Assembly (NCBI GenBank): GCA_964469215.1
Contig: CAYXYB010000009.1
Coordinates: forward strand, 31,801-95,800
Length of the DNA stretch: 64,000 nucleotides
Direction: 5' to 3'
Source: SKPS01 sp964469215
GTDB lineage: Bacteria; Bacteroidota; Bacteroidia; Bacteroidales; SKPS01
Part shown: positions 15,915 to 24,725 of the stretch, in pieces
Position numbering within the stretch: position 1 is the stretch's first letter
Layout of the letters: each line of letters begins with the position of its first letter
Made by a program: the position numbers and the translations under genes
Notes under the pieces: generated by a model
Database searches by the model: none
Seen by the model: only the letters and a program-made list of their open reading frames with translations
Told to the model about the DNA's origin: nothing

Positions 15915-16694
15915 TTATTTTACAGGTTTGTAGTCTCTTATCAGCTCCATCTTCATTCTCACGTCCTTCAGAGGCCTGTCGCCCGGCGCTGTCTGAACGG
16001 CTGCAATTGCATCAATCACATTAAGCCCTTCAGTAACTTCGCCAAAGACAGTGTACCCATTATCAAGATGAGGAGTTCCTCCGATTGTTGAATACAATTG
16101 TTTTTGTTTCAGAGTAAACCTTATTCCCTGCTGTTGTTCAATCATGTTAAGTTCTTCCAATGGCCACACTTTTCCCTGGACTATATAGAACTGGCTACCG
16201 CTGGAGGCTTTGGAGGGGTTAACATTATCGCCCATTCTGGCAGCAGCGAGAGCCCCTTTTTTATGAATAAGCTCTGTATTGAATTCCGCAGGAATGGTAT
16301 ACCCGGGTCCTCCCTGACCAAGAGGAACCCCCGGTGCAGCATTCTTTGAATCAGGATCGCCACCCTGGATCATAAAAGCTTTAATAACCCTGTGAAATAA
16401 AAGGTTGTCATAAAAGCCCTGTTTCACCAGCTTGACAAAATTATCCCTGTGCAACGGTGTTTCGTTGTACAACATAACGACCATAGTCCCGTAATCGGTG
16501 GTGATTTTTACCAGAGCTTCAGTAGTGTCTGTGGTTTCAGCATCCGGGATTATTGCTTCCGGATTCCCGCCGGAACCATTTGTGATGTCAGCAAACTGTT
16601 CGGAACCAGCATCAACCGATACCTTCGGATTATTGCAACCGAAAAAGCCTGCGAGGCAGGCAACCAAAATAATGAGGACTGTATTTTTCATCAT
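15915..16694 (-). CDS. Peptidyl-prolyl cis-trans isomerase (cyclophilin) lipoprotein
   Basis: Cyclophilin-type proline isomerase, expected to help fold secreted proteins. The ATG at 16694 gives 259 residues (a TTG at 16715 is less likely). The signal (VLIILVACLAGFFGC) has a lipidation Cys near 20, so the protein is membrane-anchored in the periplasm. After a linker of about 40 residues the cyclophilin domain has FYDNLLFHRVIKAFMIQGGD, GSQFYIVQGK and YTVFGEVTEGLNVIDAI. The Arg of FHRVI and the Gln of IQGGD are the catalytic surface. It is upstream of pheS and downstream of tdk on the same strand. A -7-like box (CAAAACTA, 16729-16736) lies within the end of tdk. Confidence 0.92.
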   Translation of the reverse strand: MMKNTVLIILVACLAGFFGCNNPKVSVDAGSEQFADITNGSGGNPEAIIPDAETTDTTEALVKITTDYGTMVVMLYNETPLHRDNFVKLVKQGFYDNLLFHRVIKAFMIQGGDPDSKNAAPGVPLGQGGPGYTIPAEFNTELIHKKGALAAARMGDNVNPSKASSGSQFYIVQGKVWPLEELNMIEQQQGIRFTLKQKQLYSTIGGTPHLDNGYTVFGEVTEGLNVIDAIAAVQTAPGDRPLKDVRMKMELIRDYKPVK

Positions 16695-16747
16695 TATAGA
16701 TTTATTATTCGACAAAAATTAAGTGATGCAAAACTACAAATTTTTTA

Positions 16748-17296
16748 TCAGGAGTACCATTCCTTAAAAAAGCAGACCCGGCACAGGGGCTTATACAGAT
16801 CCTTTTCGCCGAGCATAAACTGTTCCTCATTGTTTACTTTACGATGTGAGTAATGTGCTGATTCTCCACAGCCTGAACAAACTGCATGCAGTTTTGTCAC
16901 ACTCTCAGCAATCGCCATCAATGAGGGTACAGGTCCAAACGGGTTACCACGGAAGTCCATGTCGAGACCGGCAATAATTACTCTCAATCCCTTATTTGCT
17001 AAAGTTTTGCAAACTTCAATGATATCCTCATCAAAGAACTGAGCTTCGTCGATACCCACAATTTCTTCACCAGAGATAATAAGCAGAATATCAGATGCGG
17101 TTGTAACTGATGAAGCCGGAAAAGAGACTGCATTATGGGAAACTATGGCATTGGTGTTGTAACGGTTGTCCTTTTCGGGTTTGAAGACCTTAACTTTCTG
17201 CAGAGCCTTCTGAGCATTATGTATCCTTCGGATGAGTTCTTCCGTTTTTCCGGCAAACATACAGCCGCAAATGACCTCTATACAACCTTTTGCCAT
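16748..17296 (-). CDS. tdk: Thymidine kinase (type II)
   Basis: Phosphorylates thymidine to dTMP in pyrimidine salvage. The 182 residues contain the P-loop GCMFAGKTEELIRR (about 10-24), the Walker B-like VGIDEAQFFDE, the lasso segment GLDMDFRGNPFGPVP, and two zinc-binding pairs CSGCG and CRVC with the intervening YSHRKVN. Length is normal (E. coli Tdk 205, Bacteroidota about 190). The gene is divergent from the unknown gene at 17497 across a 200-nt gap. Confidence 0.96.
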   Translation of the reverse strand: MAKGCIEVICGCMFAGKTEELIRRIHNAQKALQKVKVFKPEKDNRYNTNAIVSHNAVSFPASSVTTASDILLIISGEEIVGIDEAQFFDEDIIEVCKTLANKGLRVIIAGLDMDFRGNPFGPVPSLMAIAESVTKLHAVCSGCGESAHYSHRKVNNEEQFMLGEKDLYKPLCRVCFFKEWYS

Positions 17297-17354
17297 CCTT
17301 TTGGTTTTACTTATCAGTTTTCCGGTGAGGTTTCAGCAACAAGAGATTAATGTA

Positions 17355-17388
17355 TTTGTGAACGGTTCAACAGGTTTACGTATTTTTG
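17355..17388 (+). promoter_or_regulatory. Bacteroidota-type promoter upstream of the 17497 gene
   Basis: TTTG (17355-17358), 22-nt spacer, TATTTTTG (17381-17388). It lies in the divergent gap with tdk and predicts a leader of about 100 nt before the ATG at 17497. It may drive the whole 17.5-24 kb plus-strand series. Confidence 0.45.
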
Positions 17389-17496
17389 TCGTTGTAATAT
17401 CATCAATATAAATAGCAACCGGTAAATATAACTAAAAACCTGTTGTTTGAGATTTATAATAAAAAGTTCATTGATCATCAAAAAAGATTAAAAATT

Positions 17497-18336
17497 ATGG
17501 TTTTGGAGAAGTTTTCTGAGGAGGTTCACCATCAGATCGAGAAGATTCTGATGATAACCGACCGTATCAATAATTACAGTGGGAAGGTTCCGTCGATAGA
17601 GATTGATCTTGCGATGGAGGAGATCAGGAGGCTTTATGATGTTTATGCCTTATTCAGGTCGATAGTTGAAGGGGGTGATTACAGAGAGGTTGCAGATATG
17701 GAAAAAGCAAGCGAAGCTGCGCCAGAAATCAAAACTCAACAAGTTGAGGTACCGGAGGTTATCCCGGAGATGGGAAATGAAATTGATGAAGTTATTGAAG
17801 CTGGTTACCCGGAAATTGAGGTTGAGGTTGAGGTTGAGGTTGAGGCTAAGGTTAAGCAGAAAGTTGATCCGGAGATTAAGCCGGAAGATGATACAGAAGT
17901 TCAGCCGCAGGTAGATACGCAGAAAAAAATTGAACCTGAAACAACCGGGATGCAATCAAAGACAGAGGAGGTAAAAGAGAAGGGGAAACAGGGGGCTATT
18001 CTGGCAGATAAACTCACCCGCAGCGGGCAGAAATCGATCAACGATCTTATTGCGGCGGGCAGACATGATGAGAGCATTTCATCGAGGATGCAGCACAATC
18101 CGATCAGCAACCTTAAGAGTGCCATAGGGATAAATGAGAAATTCATCTTTGTATATGAATTGTTTAGCGGGAACAACCAGCAATATTCTGAGGTTATTGA
18201 CAGGTTAAACAATATGCCGGGCAGGGAGGAGGCCATAAGCCTGATGGAGAGTTTGCGTGCAGAGTTCAGGTGGGATATTGAGAATATGGCATTTCAGATG
18301 CTTGTTGACATGGTTGCCCGCAGGTACAGCAAATAA
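17497..18336 (+). CDS. Conserved Bacteroidota protein of unknown function with Glu-Val repeat linker
   Basis: No function recognised. The ATG at 17497 (MVLEKFSEEVHHQ) gives 279 residues; the open frame begins 18 codons earlier at a TTG. A helical N-terminal domain (about 1-65) is followed by an acidic low-complexity linker (about 80-175) containing alternating Glu-Val encoded by a GAGGTT tandem repeat, and by a helical C-terminal domain (LTRSGQKSINDLIAAG, LKSAIGINEKFIFVYELF, AEFRWDIENMAFQML) that I recall as a conserved Bacteroidota domain. There is no signal peptide or membrane helix, so it should be cytoplasmic. The linker length is likely to vary between strains. The M28 peptidase follows after 52 nt. 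Confidence 0.75.
   Translation: MVLEKFSEEVHHQIEKILMITDRINNYSGKVPSIEIDLAMEEIRRLYDVYALFRSIVEGGDYREVADMEKASEAAPEIKTQQVEVPEVIPEMGNEIDEVIEAGYPEIEVEVEVEVEAKVKQKVDPEIKPEDDTEVQPQVDTQKKIEPETTGMQSKTEEVKEKGKQGAILADKLTRSGQKSINDLIAAGRHDESISSRMQHNPISNLKSAIGINEKFIFVYELFSGNNQQYSEVIDRLNNMPGREEAISLMESLRAEFRWDIENMAFQMLVDMVARRYSK
17818..17841 (+). repeat. Hexanucleotide tandem repeat (GAGGTT x4)
   Basis: Four perfect GAGGTT units followed by the variant GAGGCT, inside the coding sequence, encoding alternating Glu-Val. Unit length is a multiple of three, so slippage changes linker length without a frameshift. Confidence 0.9.
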
Positions 18337-18388
18337 AAAAGGCAGGTCTTATTCCTGAAAAGTATTAATAAGCTAAAAATCAGACATT

Positions 18389-19684
18389 ATGTTCAGAAAT
18401 TGTTTTCTGGTCTTTATTCTCTTACTAACCATTTCATCCGGATATTCTCAGGATACTGCATATGCGCGATACCTGGTGAATGTTCTGGCATCGGACCCGA
18501 TGGGGGGCAGGGGATACACAATAAATTCTGACAGGAAGAGTGCTGCTTTCATAAGGGACGAATTCATACGTCACGGGTTAGAGCCGGTAGGTGAGAGCTT
18601 TTATCAGCCTGTTGTTTTTGGGGTGAATTCCATAACTGAGGTGTCAATTTTTGATGTTGACGGGGTTTCACTGACACCGGGTTCAGATTTTTTCTTTTCT
18701 GCACGATCAAAGGGTCGAACAGCAACGTATAAATTGGTGTGGCTTGACCACAGCACTGCAAAGTGCAAGCGGAAGATGAAGCGTTTTGAGAGAAGGGATT
18801 TTAGCAACGATTTGATTGTGCTCGATCCTAGGATTGTTGATGACAAGGGGATGCGGGATTTTTTCCTGAGTCTGTTCTGGATGAACAACAACAAGGGATA
18901 TTTCAGAATGAACCATGAGGGAATTGTGATCCTGAAAGATAAACCGGGCTGGCAGATATCAGATTCAGGAAAAGAGGCCGATTACATTGTGCTAACAGTT
19001 CGCACCGGATGTATCACAAAGGAGAGCAGGGAGGTGACCGTCAGTTTTGCAAGTAAATATGAACCTGCCTATAAAAGCAACAATGTTATCGGAATGGTTC
19101 GGGGCACGGAGTATCCTGATAGTTTTATAGTTTTCACTGCACATTACGATCATCTGGGGATGATGGGCAAGACAATAATTCCGGGTGCAAACGACAATGC
19201 GAGTGGCACAGCGATGATAACCGACCTCGCACGACACTATGCGGCAAATCCACCCAAATGGTCTGTAGCGTTTATGGCATTTACCGGAGAAGAGGCCGGG
19301 TTGATCGGTGCAACACATTATACCTCTGAGCCTCTGTTTCCTCTCGAAAATATAAGGCTGCTGATAAACCTTGACATGGTTGGTACGGGAAGTGAGGGGA
19401 TCACCATGGTGAACGGCTCCTTTTATCCTGATGATTTTGCGCTTCTTGACAGTTTAAACCGGGTATATGAGTTTTTGCCTGAGGTTAAGATTCGGGGTGA
19501 GAGTGCCAACAGTGATCATCATCCGTTTCATGCCAGAGGTGTAAAGGCATTTTTCATCTACACCATGGGAAAGGAGTTTAGTGAATACCATAACATATAC
19601 GACAAACCTGAAGATCTTCCATTGACAAAGTACCGTGAGGTATTCACACTTCTAACCAGGTTTGCTGGTGAATACATGAAATGA
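18389..19684 (+). CDS. M28-family zinc aminopeptidase, exported
   Basis: Secreted or periplasmic metallopeptidase of the M28 family (two-zinc aminopeptidases). The signal peptide is MFRNCFLVFILLLTISSGYSQ. All metal-binding and catalytic positions are visible in order: HYDHLG (near 252), GANDNASG, the catalytic Glu and zinc ligand of FTGEEAGLIG, the Asp of NLDMVG, and SDHHPF near 372. The N-terminal 200 residues (ASDPMGGRGYTINSDRKSAAF) are the usual dimerisation/PA-like region. Length is 431. The gene ends one base before the rsmI start, so they are cotranscribed. The substrate is unknown. Confidence 0.92.
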   Translation: MFRNCFLVFILLLTISSGYSQDTAYARYLVNVLASDPMGGRGYTINSDRKSAAFIRDEFIRHGLEPVGESFYQPVVFGVNSITEVSIFDVDGVSLTPGSDFFFSARSKGRTATYKLVWLDHSTAKCKRKMKRFERRDFSNDLIVLDPRIVDDKGMRDFFLSLFWMNNNKGYFRMNHEGIVILKDKPGWQISDSGKEADYIVLTVRTGCITKESREVTVSFASKYEPAYKSNNVIGMVRGTEYPDSFIVFTAHYDHLGMMGKTIIPGANDNASGTAMITDLARHYAANPPKWSVAFMAFTGEEAGLIGATHYTSEPLFPLENIRLLINLDMVGTGSEGITMVNGSFYPDDFALLDSLNRVYEFLPEVKIRGESANSDHHPFHARGVKAFFIYTMGKEFSEYHNIYDKPEDLPLTKYREVFTLLTRFAGEYMK

Positions 19685-19685
19685 T

Positions 19686-20357
19686 ATGGGAAAGATCATC
19701 CTTGTACCAACACCTCTGGGCAATCTGGAGGACATAACGCTGAGGGCTTTGAGGGTGCTTCAGGAGAGCACACTGATTCTGGCGGAGGATACGCGCAAGG
19801 CCGGCATTCTGCTGAAGCATTTCGGGATAGACACGAGGGTGCGGTCATACCATAAAGACAATGAGCACAGGTTGACGGGCAGGATCCTTGATGATATGAA
19901 CACCGGGGATGTTTATGCACTGATTACAGAGGCAGGGACACCGGGAATCTCTGATCCGGGTTTTCTGCTGGTTCGGGAAGCAATAATACGTGGCATAGAG
20001 GTTGAATGCCTTCCGGGACCGTCGGCCTTTGTGCCGGCGCTGGCAGCATCGGGTTTACCCTGCGATAGGTTTCATTTCGAGGGTTTTCTGCCACACAAGA
20101 AAGGGAAGGTTGCGAGGCTTGATTTTCTGAAAGATTACCCTCACACCATTATTTTTTATGAATCTCCGCAGAGGCTTGTAAAAACCCTTGAGCAGTTTAA
20201 GGAGTTCTTTGGTGCGGAGCGGCGTGCAGTAGTAGCGCGTGAGCTCACCAAGGTATATGAGGAGTTTGTGAGGGGCACCCTTGAGGAGTTACATGAACAC
20301 TACTCTTCGAAGGTGGTAAAGGGGGAGGTGGTGCTGATGGTTGAGGGAAATGATTAA
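19686..20357 (+). CDS. rsmI: 16S rRNA (cytidine-1402-2'-O)-methyltransferase
   Basis: SAM-dependent methyltransferase of the tetrapyrrole-methylase fold that 2'-O-methylates C1402 of 16S rRNA. The 223 residues show VPTPLGNLEDITLRAL at the start, LAEDTRKAGILLKHF, ITEAGTPGISDPGFLLV and GPSAFVPALAASGLP, the standard order for RsmI. It is shorter than E. coli RsmI (286) because the C-terminal extension is missing, which is common in Bacteroidota. It starts one base after the stop of the peptidase gene. Confidence 0.96.
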   Translation: MGKIILVPTPLGNLEDITLRALRVLQESTLILAEDTRKAGILLKHFGIDTRVRSYHKDNEHRLTGRILDDMNTGDVYALITEAGTPGISDPGFLLVREAIIRGIEVECLPGPSAFVPALAASGLPCDRFHFEGFLPHKKGKVARLDFLKDYPHTIIFYESPQRLVKTLEQFKEFFGAERRAVVARELTKVYEEFVRGTLEELHEHYSSKVVKGEVVLMVEGND

Positions 20358-20381
20358 TTTTGCACGCGTGGAAAAACAGAA

Positions 20382-21824
20382 ATGATGAAAAGAATAAAGA
20401 TTGCGAAATTGTTGAACACGGGAGAGCCCGGGGGCATGGCTGTTATTGGTGGATGGGTAAGGACAAAGAGGATCAGCAAGAATGTGGCATTCATTGCCAT
20501 GAACGACGGATCTACGATAAGGAACATACAGGTAGTGGTCTCGCCGGAGCACAATGATTTGGACATTCTTGATGAGATCCACACGGGAGCGTCTCTGATG
20601 GTGGAGGGGCTGGTTGTTGAGTCGCCGGGGAGCGGCCAGCGTATCGAGATAGAGGCCAGGAAGCTGACTCTACTCGGAAAGGCTGACCCAGATCATTACC
20701 CGTTGCAGCCAAAACGCCACAGCCTGGAGTTTTTGCGTGATATTGCACATCTGAGGTTCAGGACAAACACTTTTGGGGCTATCACAAGGGTAAGGCATGC
20801 GATGATATTTGCCGTACACAAATTCTTTAACGACAAGGGTTTTCTCAACATCCACTCCCCTATCGTCACAGGAAGTGACTGCGAGGGGGCCGGTGAGATG
20901 TTCAGGGTTACGACTCTTAATATGCTGAATCCGCCGCTGAAGGAGGATGGAGGCATTGACTGGAGAGAGGATTTTTTCGGCAAGGAGACAAACCTTACTG
21001 TCAGCGGGCAGTTGGAGGCAGAGCTTGCCGCTCTGGCTCTGGGTGAGGTTTACACATTCGGCCCCACATTCAGAGCCGAGAATTCAAATACCTCGAGGCA
21101 TCTTGCAGAGTTCTGGATGATTGAGCCGGAGATGGCTTTTTATGACATCCATGACAACATGGATCTTGCAGAAGAGATGCTTAAGTACCTTGTGCGCTAT
21201 GCTCTTGATAACTGCATGGAGGATCTGAAGTTTCTGGAATCGAGGCAGATGGAAGAGGAGAAAGGGAAGCGGGAGGATGAGCGCTCCATGCCGCTGATCA
21301 CAAAACTGGAATTTATCCTGGCACACTCTTTTGAGCGGATAACCTATACTGACGCTATAGAGATTTTGAAAAATTCAGCTCTTAATAAAAAGGGGAAGTT
21401 TCAGTATCCGATCAATTCCTGGGGAGCAGATCTTCAGTCGGAGCATGAGCGTTACCTAGTTGAAAAGCACTTCAGCAAACCGGTTATAATAACAGATTAT
21501 CCGAAGGAGATAAAGGCTTTTTATATGAAGCAGAATGATGACGGGAAGACTGTAAGGGCTATGGATGTTCTGTTCCCCGGTATTGGTGAGATCATCGGGG
21601 GAAGCCAGCGTGAGGAGTTTTATGAAAAGCTGTTGACAAGAATGCAGGAGATGGACATTCCGGAAAAGGAGATGTGGTGGTATCTTGATACCAGGCGATT
21701 CGGCACGGTAGTACACAGTGGTTTCGGACTTGGATTTGAGCGCATGATGCTGTTTATTACCGGAATGAGTAACATCAGGGATGTTATTCCTTTTCCCCGC
21801 ACACCGCAAAATGCAGAATTTTAA
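20382..21824 (+). CDS. asnS: Asparaginyl-tRNA synthetase
   Basis: Charges tRNA-Asn directly with asparagine. The 480 residues comprise an N-terminal OB-fold anticodon-binding domain (about 1-115, GGWVRTKRISKNVAFIAMNDGS) and a class II core with FRTNTFGAITRVRHAM (motif 1), GPTFRAENSNTSRHLAEFWM (motif 2) and GFGLGFERMMLFITGM (motif 3). ENSNTSRHLAEFWMIEPE is the AsnRS-specific form. A second ATG directly follows the first. TAATTTTG at 20355-20362 overlaps the rsmI stop and could be a -7 box, but no -33 match is seen. Its presence means this organism does not need tRNA-dependent amidation for asparagine, which bears on the gatDE genes at 51.4-54.8 kb. Confidence 0.97.
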   Translation: MMKRIKIAKLLNTGEPGGMAVIGGWVRTKRISKNVAFIAMNDGSTIRNIQVVVSPEHNDLDILDEIHTGASLMVEGLVVESPGSGQRIEIEARKLTLLGKADPDHYPLQPKRHSLEFLRDIAHLRFRTNTFGAITRVRHAMIFAVHKFFNDKGFLNIHSPIVTGSDCEGAGEMFRVTTLNMLNPPLKEDGGIDWREDFFGKETNLTVSGQLEAELAALALGEVYTFGPTFRAENSNTSRHLAEFWMIEPEMAFYDIHDNMDLAEEMLKYLVRYALDNCMEDLKFLESRQMEEEKGKREDERSMPLITKLEFILAHSFERITYTDAIEILKNSALNKKGKFQYPINSWGADLQSEHERYLVEKHFSKPVIITDYPKEIKAFYMKQNDDGKTVRAMDVLFPGIGEIIGGSQREEFYEKLLTRMQEMDIPEKEMWWYLDTRRFGTVVHSGFGLGFERMMLFITGMSNIRDVIPFPRTPQNAEF

Positions 21825-21834
21825 CAAAAGGGTA

Positions 21835-21864
21835 TTGCGGAGCAGTAAAAAATAGCTTATCTTG
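21835..21864 (+). promoter_or_regulatory. Candidate promoter for rpoN
   Basis: TTG (21835-21837), 20-nt spacer, TATCTTG (21858-21864), a near match to TTG-N17-23-TAnnTTTG, between the asnS stop and the rpoN ATG. Confidence 0.4.
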
Positions 21865-21875
21865 CACCAAAAGAC

Positions 21876-21883
21876 GGGGAGGA
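21876..21883 (+). promoter_or_regulatory. Strong Shine-Dalgarno for rpoN
   Basis: GGGGAGGA seven nt before the ATG at 21890. Such a strong purine-rich site is unusual in this window, where most starts have AT-rich leaders, and it decides the ATG over the TTG at 21884. Confidence 0.6.
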
Positions 21884-21889
21884 TTGAAG

Positions 21890-23365
21890 ATGTTAACCCA
21901 GAAACTGCAACAGAAACTATTACAGAAGCTTTCGCCACAGCAGATTCAGCTTATGAAGCTGATTCAGATACCTACTGTTGCCCTTGAGCAGCGTATCAAG
22001 CAGGAAATTGAGGAGAATCCGGCCCTTGAGGAGACAGACAATGAAGGTGATGAGGTAGTGGATGAATTCGGGGGTGATGATGAATATGGGGATGACGATG
22101 ATGATTACCAGGAGGATAAATTTGATGATTTTGACTTCGAGGATTACCTTGACGATGACCATATTCCTGCATACAAGCTTATAGCGTCCAATCGTGGCCG
22201 TGACGAAGAAGATCGTGATATACCGGTTATTTCAGGCATTTCTTTTCAGGAGCATTTGCTCAACCAGGTTGGCATGTACGACCTCGACGAAAGGGAGAAG
22301 TCACTGGTTGAGCTGATAATAGGTAACATTGATGACTCCGGTTATCTTGAGAGGGAGCTGTCGGCTATGGTCAATGATTTTTCATTCAGTTTCAACATAA
22401 AGACCAACAAGGATGAGCTGGAGGATCTTCTAACAGTCATTCATCAGTTTGATCCACCTGGTGTGGGTGCCAGAAATCTGAGAGAGTGCCTTCTGATACA
22501 GCTTGAAAGGTCTGATGAAGAAACGCCGGTCGTGATCCTTGCCAGTAAAATCGTAAAGCAATATTTCGATGAGTTTTCGAAGAAGCATTACGACAAGATC
22601 ATGAAAAGGGCAAATGTAACCGAAGATAAGTTGAAGGAGGCGATAGATGAGATCCTGAAACTGAACCCCAAGCCAGGAAGTACCATGGGTGACATCTCAA
22701 GAGGTGGCATTTACATTGTGCCTGATTTTTTTATCACGAATAATGACGGAGAGCTTGAGTTGAGGGTAAACAACAGGAACACCCCTGAATTGAGGATAAA
22801 CAGGACTTACCGTGAGATGCTTGAGAGTTTTGCCATGCAGAAAGGGAGTCGTAACACTTCACAGGACAGGGAGGCGCTGTTGTTCGTAAAGCAAAAGATA
22901 GATTCGGCAAAGTGGTTCATAGATGCAATAAACCAACGTGAGCATACACTGTTTATAACCATGAGTGCGATAATGACATATCAGTCAGAATATTTCCTTA
23001 CCGGAGATGAGACAAAGCTTAAGCCAATGATCCTTAAGGATATTGCCGAGATCGTAAATCTTGACATCTCAACCATTTCGCGTGTTGCTAACAGCAAATA
23101 TGTACAAACGCCCTTTGGTACATTCCTGCTGAAGAGTTTCTTTTCTGAGGGGTTACAGACCGAAACCGGCGAAGAGGTTTCCAGCAGGGAGGTTAAAAAG
23201 ATCCTTGAGGACTGCATAGGGCACGAAGACAAGCGCAATCCGGTAACCGACGATATGCTGGCATCGATATTAAAGGAGAAGGGCTACACCATTGCAAGGC
23301 GTACGGTTGCCAAATACCGTGAACAGCTTGGTATTCCCGTTGCTAGGATGAGGAGATCCCTGTGA
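21890..23365 (+). CDS. rpoN: RNA polymerase sigma-54 factor
   Basis: Sigma-54 directs transcription at -24/-12 promoters with AAA+ enhancer-binding activators. The 491 residues show region I (MLTQKLQQKLLQKLSPQQIQ, Gln/Leu-rich, about 1-50), a strongly acidic region II (about 50-95, runs of Asp and Glu), the core-binding domain (FQEHLLNQVGM, FDPPGVGARNLRECL), the helix-turn-helix (LDISTISRVANSKYVQTPFG) and the RpoN box ARRTVAKYRE near 469-478. All parts are present. The Asp-rich region II is long, as in other Bacteroidota. No enhancer-binding protein lies in the window. The stop overlaps the next start by one base. Confidence 0.97.
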   Translation: MLTQKLQQKLLQKLSPQQIQLMKLIQIPTVALEQRIKQEIEENPALEETDNEGDEVVDEFGGDDEYGDDDDDYQEDKFDDFDFEDYLDDDHIPAYKLIASNRGRDEEDRDIPVISGISFQEHLLNQVGMYDLDEREKSLVELIIGNIDDSGYLERELSAMVNDFSFSFNIKTNKDELEDLLTVIHQFDPPGVGARNLRECLLIQLERSDEETPVVILASKIVKQYFDEFSKKHYDKIMKRANVTEDKLKEAIDEILKLNPKPGSTMGDISRGGIYIVPDFFITNNDGELELRVNNRNTPELRINRTYREMLESFAMQKGSRNTSQDREALLFVKQKIDSAKWFIDAINQREHTLFITMSAIMTYQSEYFLTGDETKLKPMILKDIAEIVNLDISTISRVANSKYVQTPFGTFLLKSFFSEGLQTETGEEVSSREVKKILEDCIGHEDKRNPVTDDMLASILKEKGYTIARRTVAKYREQLGIPVARMRRSL

Positions 23366-23991
23366 TGTTTATTCAAAAAATAACGCACTGGTTCACAAGG
23401 GGTATTTCAGTAATTTTTCACCCTTTGCTTCTTCCATCATGGACATTTCTGTATCTTTCTGGTCTGGCCTCATACCAGGCGATGCGAATTGCACCGGCGA
23501 GAAGGTCTTTCTTCCTGCTGATCTTTATTTCCACCTTTCTGATTCCGGGTGTTATGATGTTCATGCTTAAGACAATGAGAGTAATTGAATCACTTCACAT
23601 GGATGACCGTAAAGAGAGGACCCTGCCATTTTTGCTTACGGCATTTATTTATTATTTCTCGTACCGCTATTTTCAAAGGTTAGCACTGCCTGATATCTAT
23701 CTTCTGATGATGCTGAGTGCCACCGCCATGATCATCACCGCTATGATCATCAACCTTAAATGGAAGATCAGCATTCACATGATGGGTATCGGAGGTGTGT
23801 GCGGGATGTTCCATGCCTTATCACCCCATTATCCTCATGTGATGTTTATTCCGGTGGTAATAGTAACTGCTGTTGCAGGAATTATCGCTTTTTCAAGGTT
23901 ACATTCAGGGAGTCACAGACCATCTGAGGTATATGTAGGATTTATTACAGGTTACCTTTTATTCTTTATTCTTTTTGCCATTTCAGGGTAG
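23365..23991 (+). CDS. PAP2-like membrane protein, unknown function
   Basis: Integral membrane protein of 208 residues with about five or six hydrophobic helices (LLLPSWTFLYLSGL, FFLLIFISTFLIPGVMMFML, IYLLMMLSATAMIITAMII, MFIPVVIVTAVAGIIAF, VYVGFITGYLLFFILFAIS). The final loop FSRLHSGSHRPSEVYVGFITG resembles the last motif of PAP2-type lipid phosphatases (S-R-x5-H-x3-E/D), and SIHMMGIGG precedes it; the first lysine/arginine motif is weak, so enzymatic activity is uncertain. The ATG overlaps the rpoN TGA (TGATG), implying coupled translation. The gene is convergent with lipB, 14 nt away. Confidence 0.75.
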   Translation: MFIQKITHWFTRGISVIFHPLLLPSWTFLYLSGLASYQAMRIAPARRSFFLLIFISTFLIPGVMMFMLKTMRVIESLHMDDRKERTLPFLLTAFIYYFSYRYFQRLALPDIYLLMMLSATAMIITAMIINLKWKISIHMMGIGGVCGMFHALSPHYPHVMFIPVVIVTAVAGIIAFSRLHSGSHRPSEVYVGFITGYLLFFILFAISG

Positions 23992-24005
23992 TTGTGATCT
24001 GGTAT

Positions 24006-24722
24006 TTATTCCGGTATCAGACCCAAAGTTTTGGTCAGAGCCAGGCGGAGGCGTTGTGCAACCTCTTCCTGATCGATTGCTGCTCCAAGTTCTCTGCTCA
24101 GGGATGTAACATCTTTGTCGGTAAAGCCGCAGGGGTTGATATTTCTGAAGAAAGAGAGGTCGGTATTGATATTGAATGCTAGTCCATGCATTGAGACCCA
24201 TCTGCTTGTTCTGACGCCGATTGCGCAGATTTTTCTTGTTTTGCCGGGTGAATCGGTATCGAGCCATACACCCGTGGCTCCGTTCATTCTTTCACCTCTG
24301 AGGTCATATTCTGCTAGTGTGATGATCACAGCCTCTTCGAGTTTGAAGACGTACTCCTTCACCCCTTTCACAAAATCCTCGAGGTTAAGTACGGGATAAG
24401 CCACAATCTGACCGGGGCCATGGTAAGTGATATCCCCTCCCCTGTTCACATGGAGGAACTCTGCACCGGCAGCTTTAAGCTGATCTGTGTTTATCAGAAG
24501 GTTATTCTGTGACCCACTTTTACCCAGAGTATAAACATGATCATGCTCACAAAAAATGAGATAATTGGTTACTGACTGATGTTGAGCCGGTGGCAGTGAC
24601 TGGTTTTTCAGCTTTATATCAACGATCTGTTTAAGGAGCTGCTCCTGAATATCCCATGCTTCGCGGAATGATATCCGACCCAGATCAATGAACCGTGTGT
24701 AACGTTTGGGTGTCATGATCAT
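24006..24722 (-). CDS. lipB: Octanoyl-[acyl-carrier-protein]:protein N-octanoyltransferase
   Basis: Transfers octanoyl groups from acyl-carrier protein to lipoyl domains such as GcvH, the first step of lipoate synthesis. The 238 residues carry HVYTLGKSGS, NRGGDITYHGPGQIVAYP (the signature RGG...HGPGQ), the catalytic Lys of KICAIGV and the catalytic Cys of NINPCGF near 195. Length is near the family norm. It starts 3 nt after the lipA stop, so lipA-lipB form an operon. A second ATG two codons in is an alternative start. Confidence 0.96.
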   Translation of the reverse strand: MIMTPKRYTRFIDLGRISFREAWDIQEQLLKQIVDIKLKNQSLPPAQHQSVTNYLIFCEHDHVYTLGKSGSQNNLLINTDQLKAAGAEFLHVNRGGDITYHGPGQIVAYPVLNLEDFVKGVKEYVFKLEEAVIITLAEYDLRGERMNGATGVWLDTDSPGKTRKICAIGVRTSRWVSMHGLAFNINTDLSFFRNINPCGFTDKDVTSLSRELGAAIDQEEVAQRLRLALTKTLGLIPE

Positions 24723-24725
24723 CCA

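Noticed and set aside
17666..17914. Arg-Leu repeat protein in another frame
   Set aside because: It is the off-frame reading of the GAGGTT repeat in the real gene at 17497-18336.
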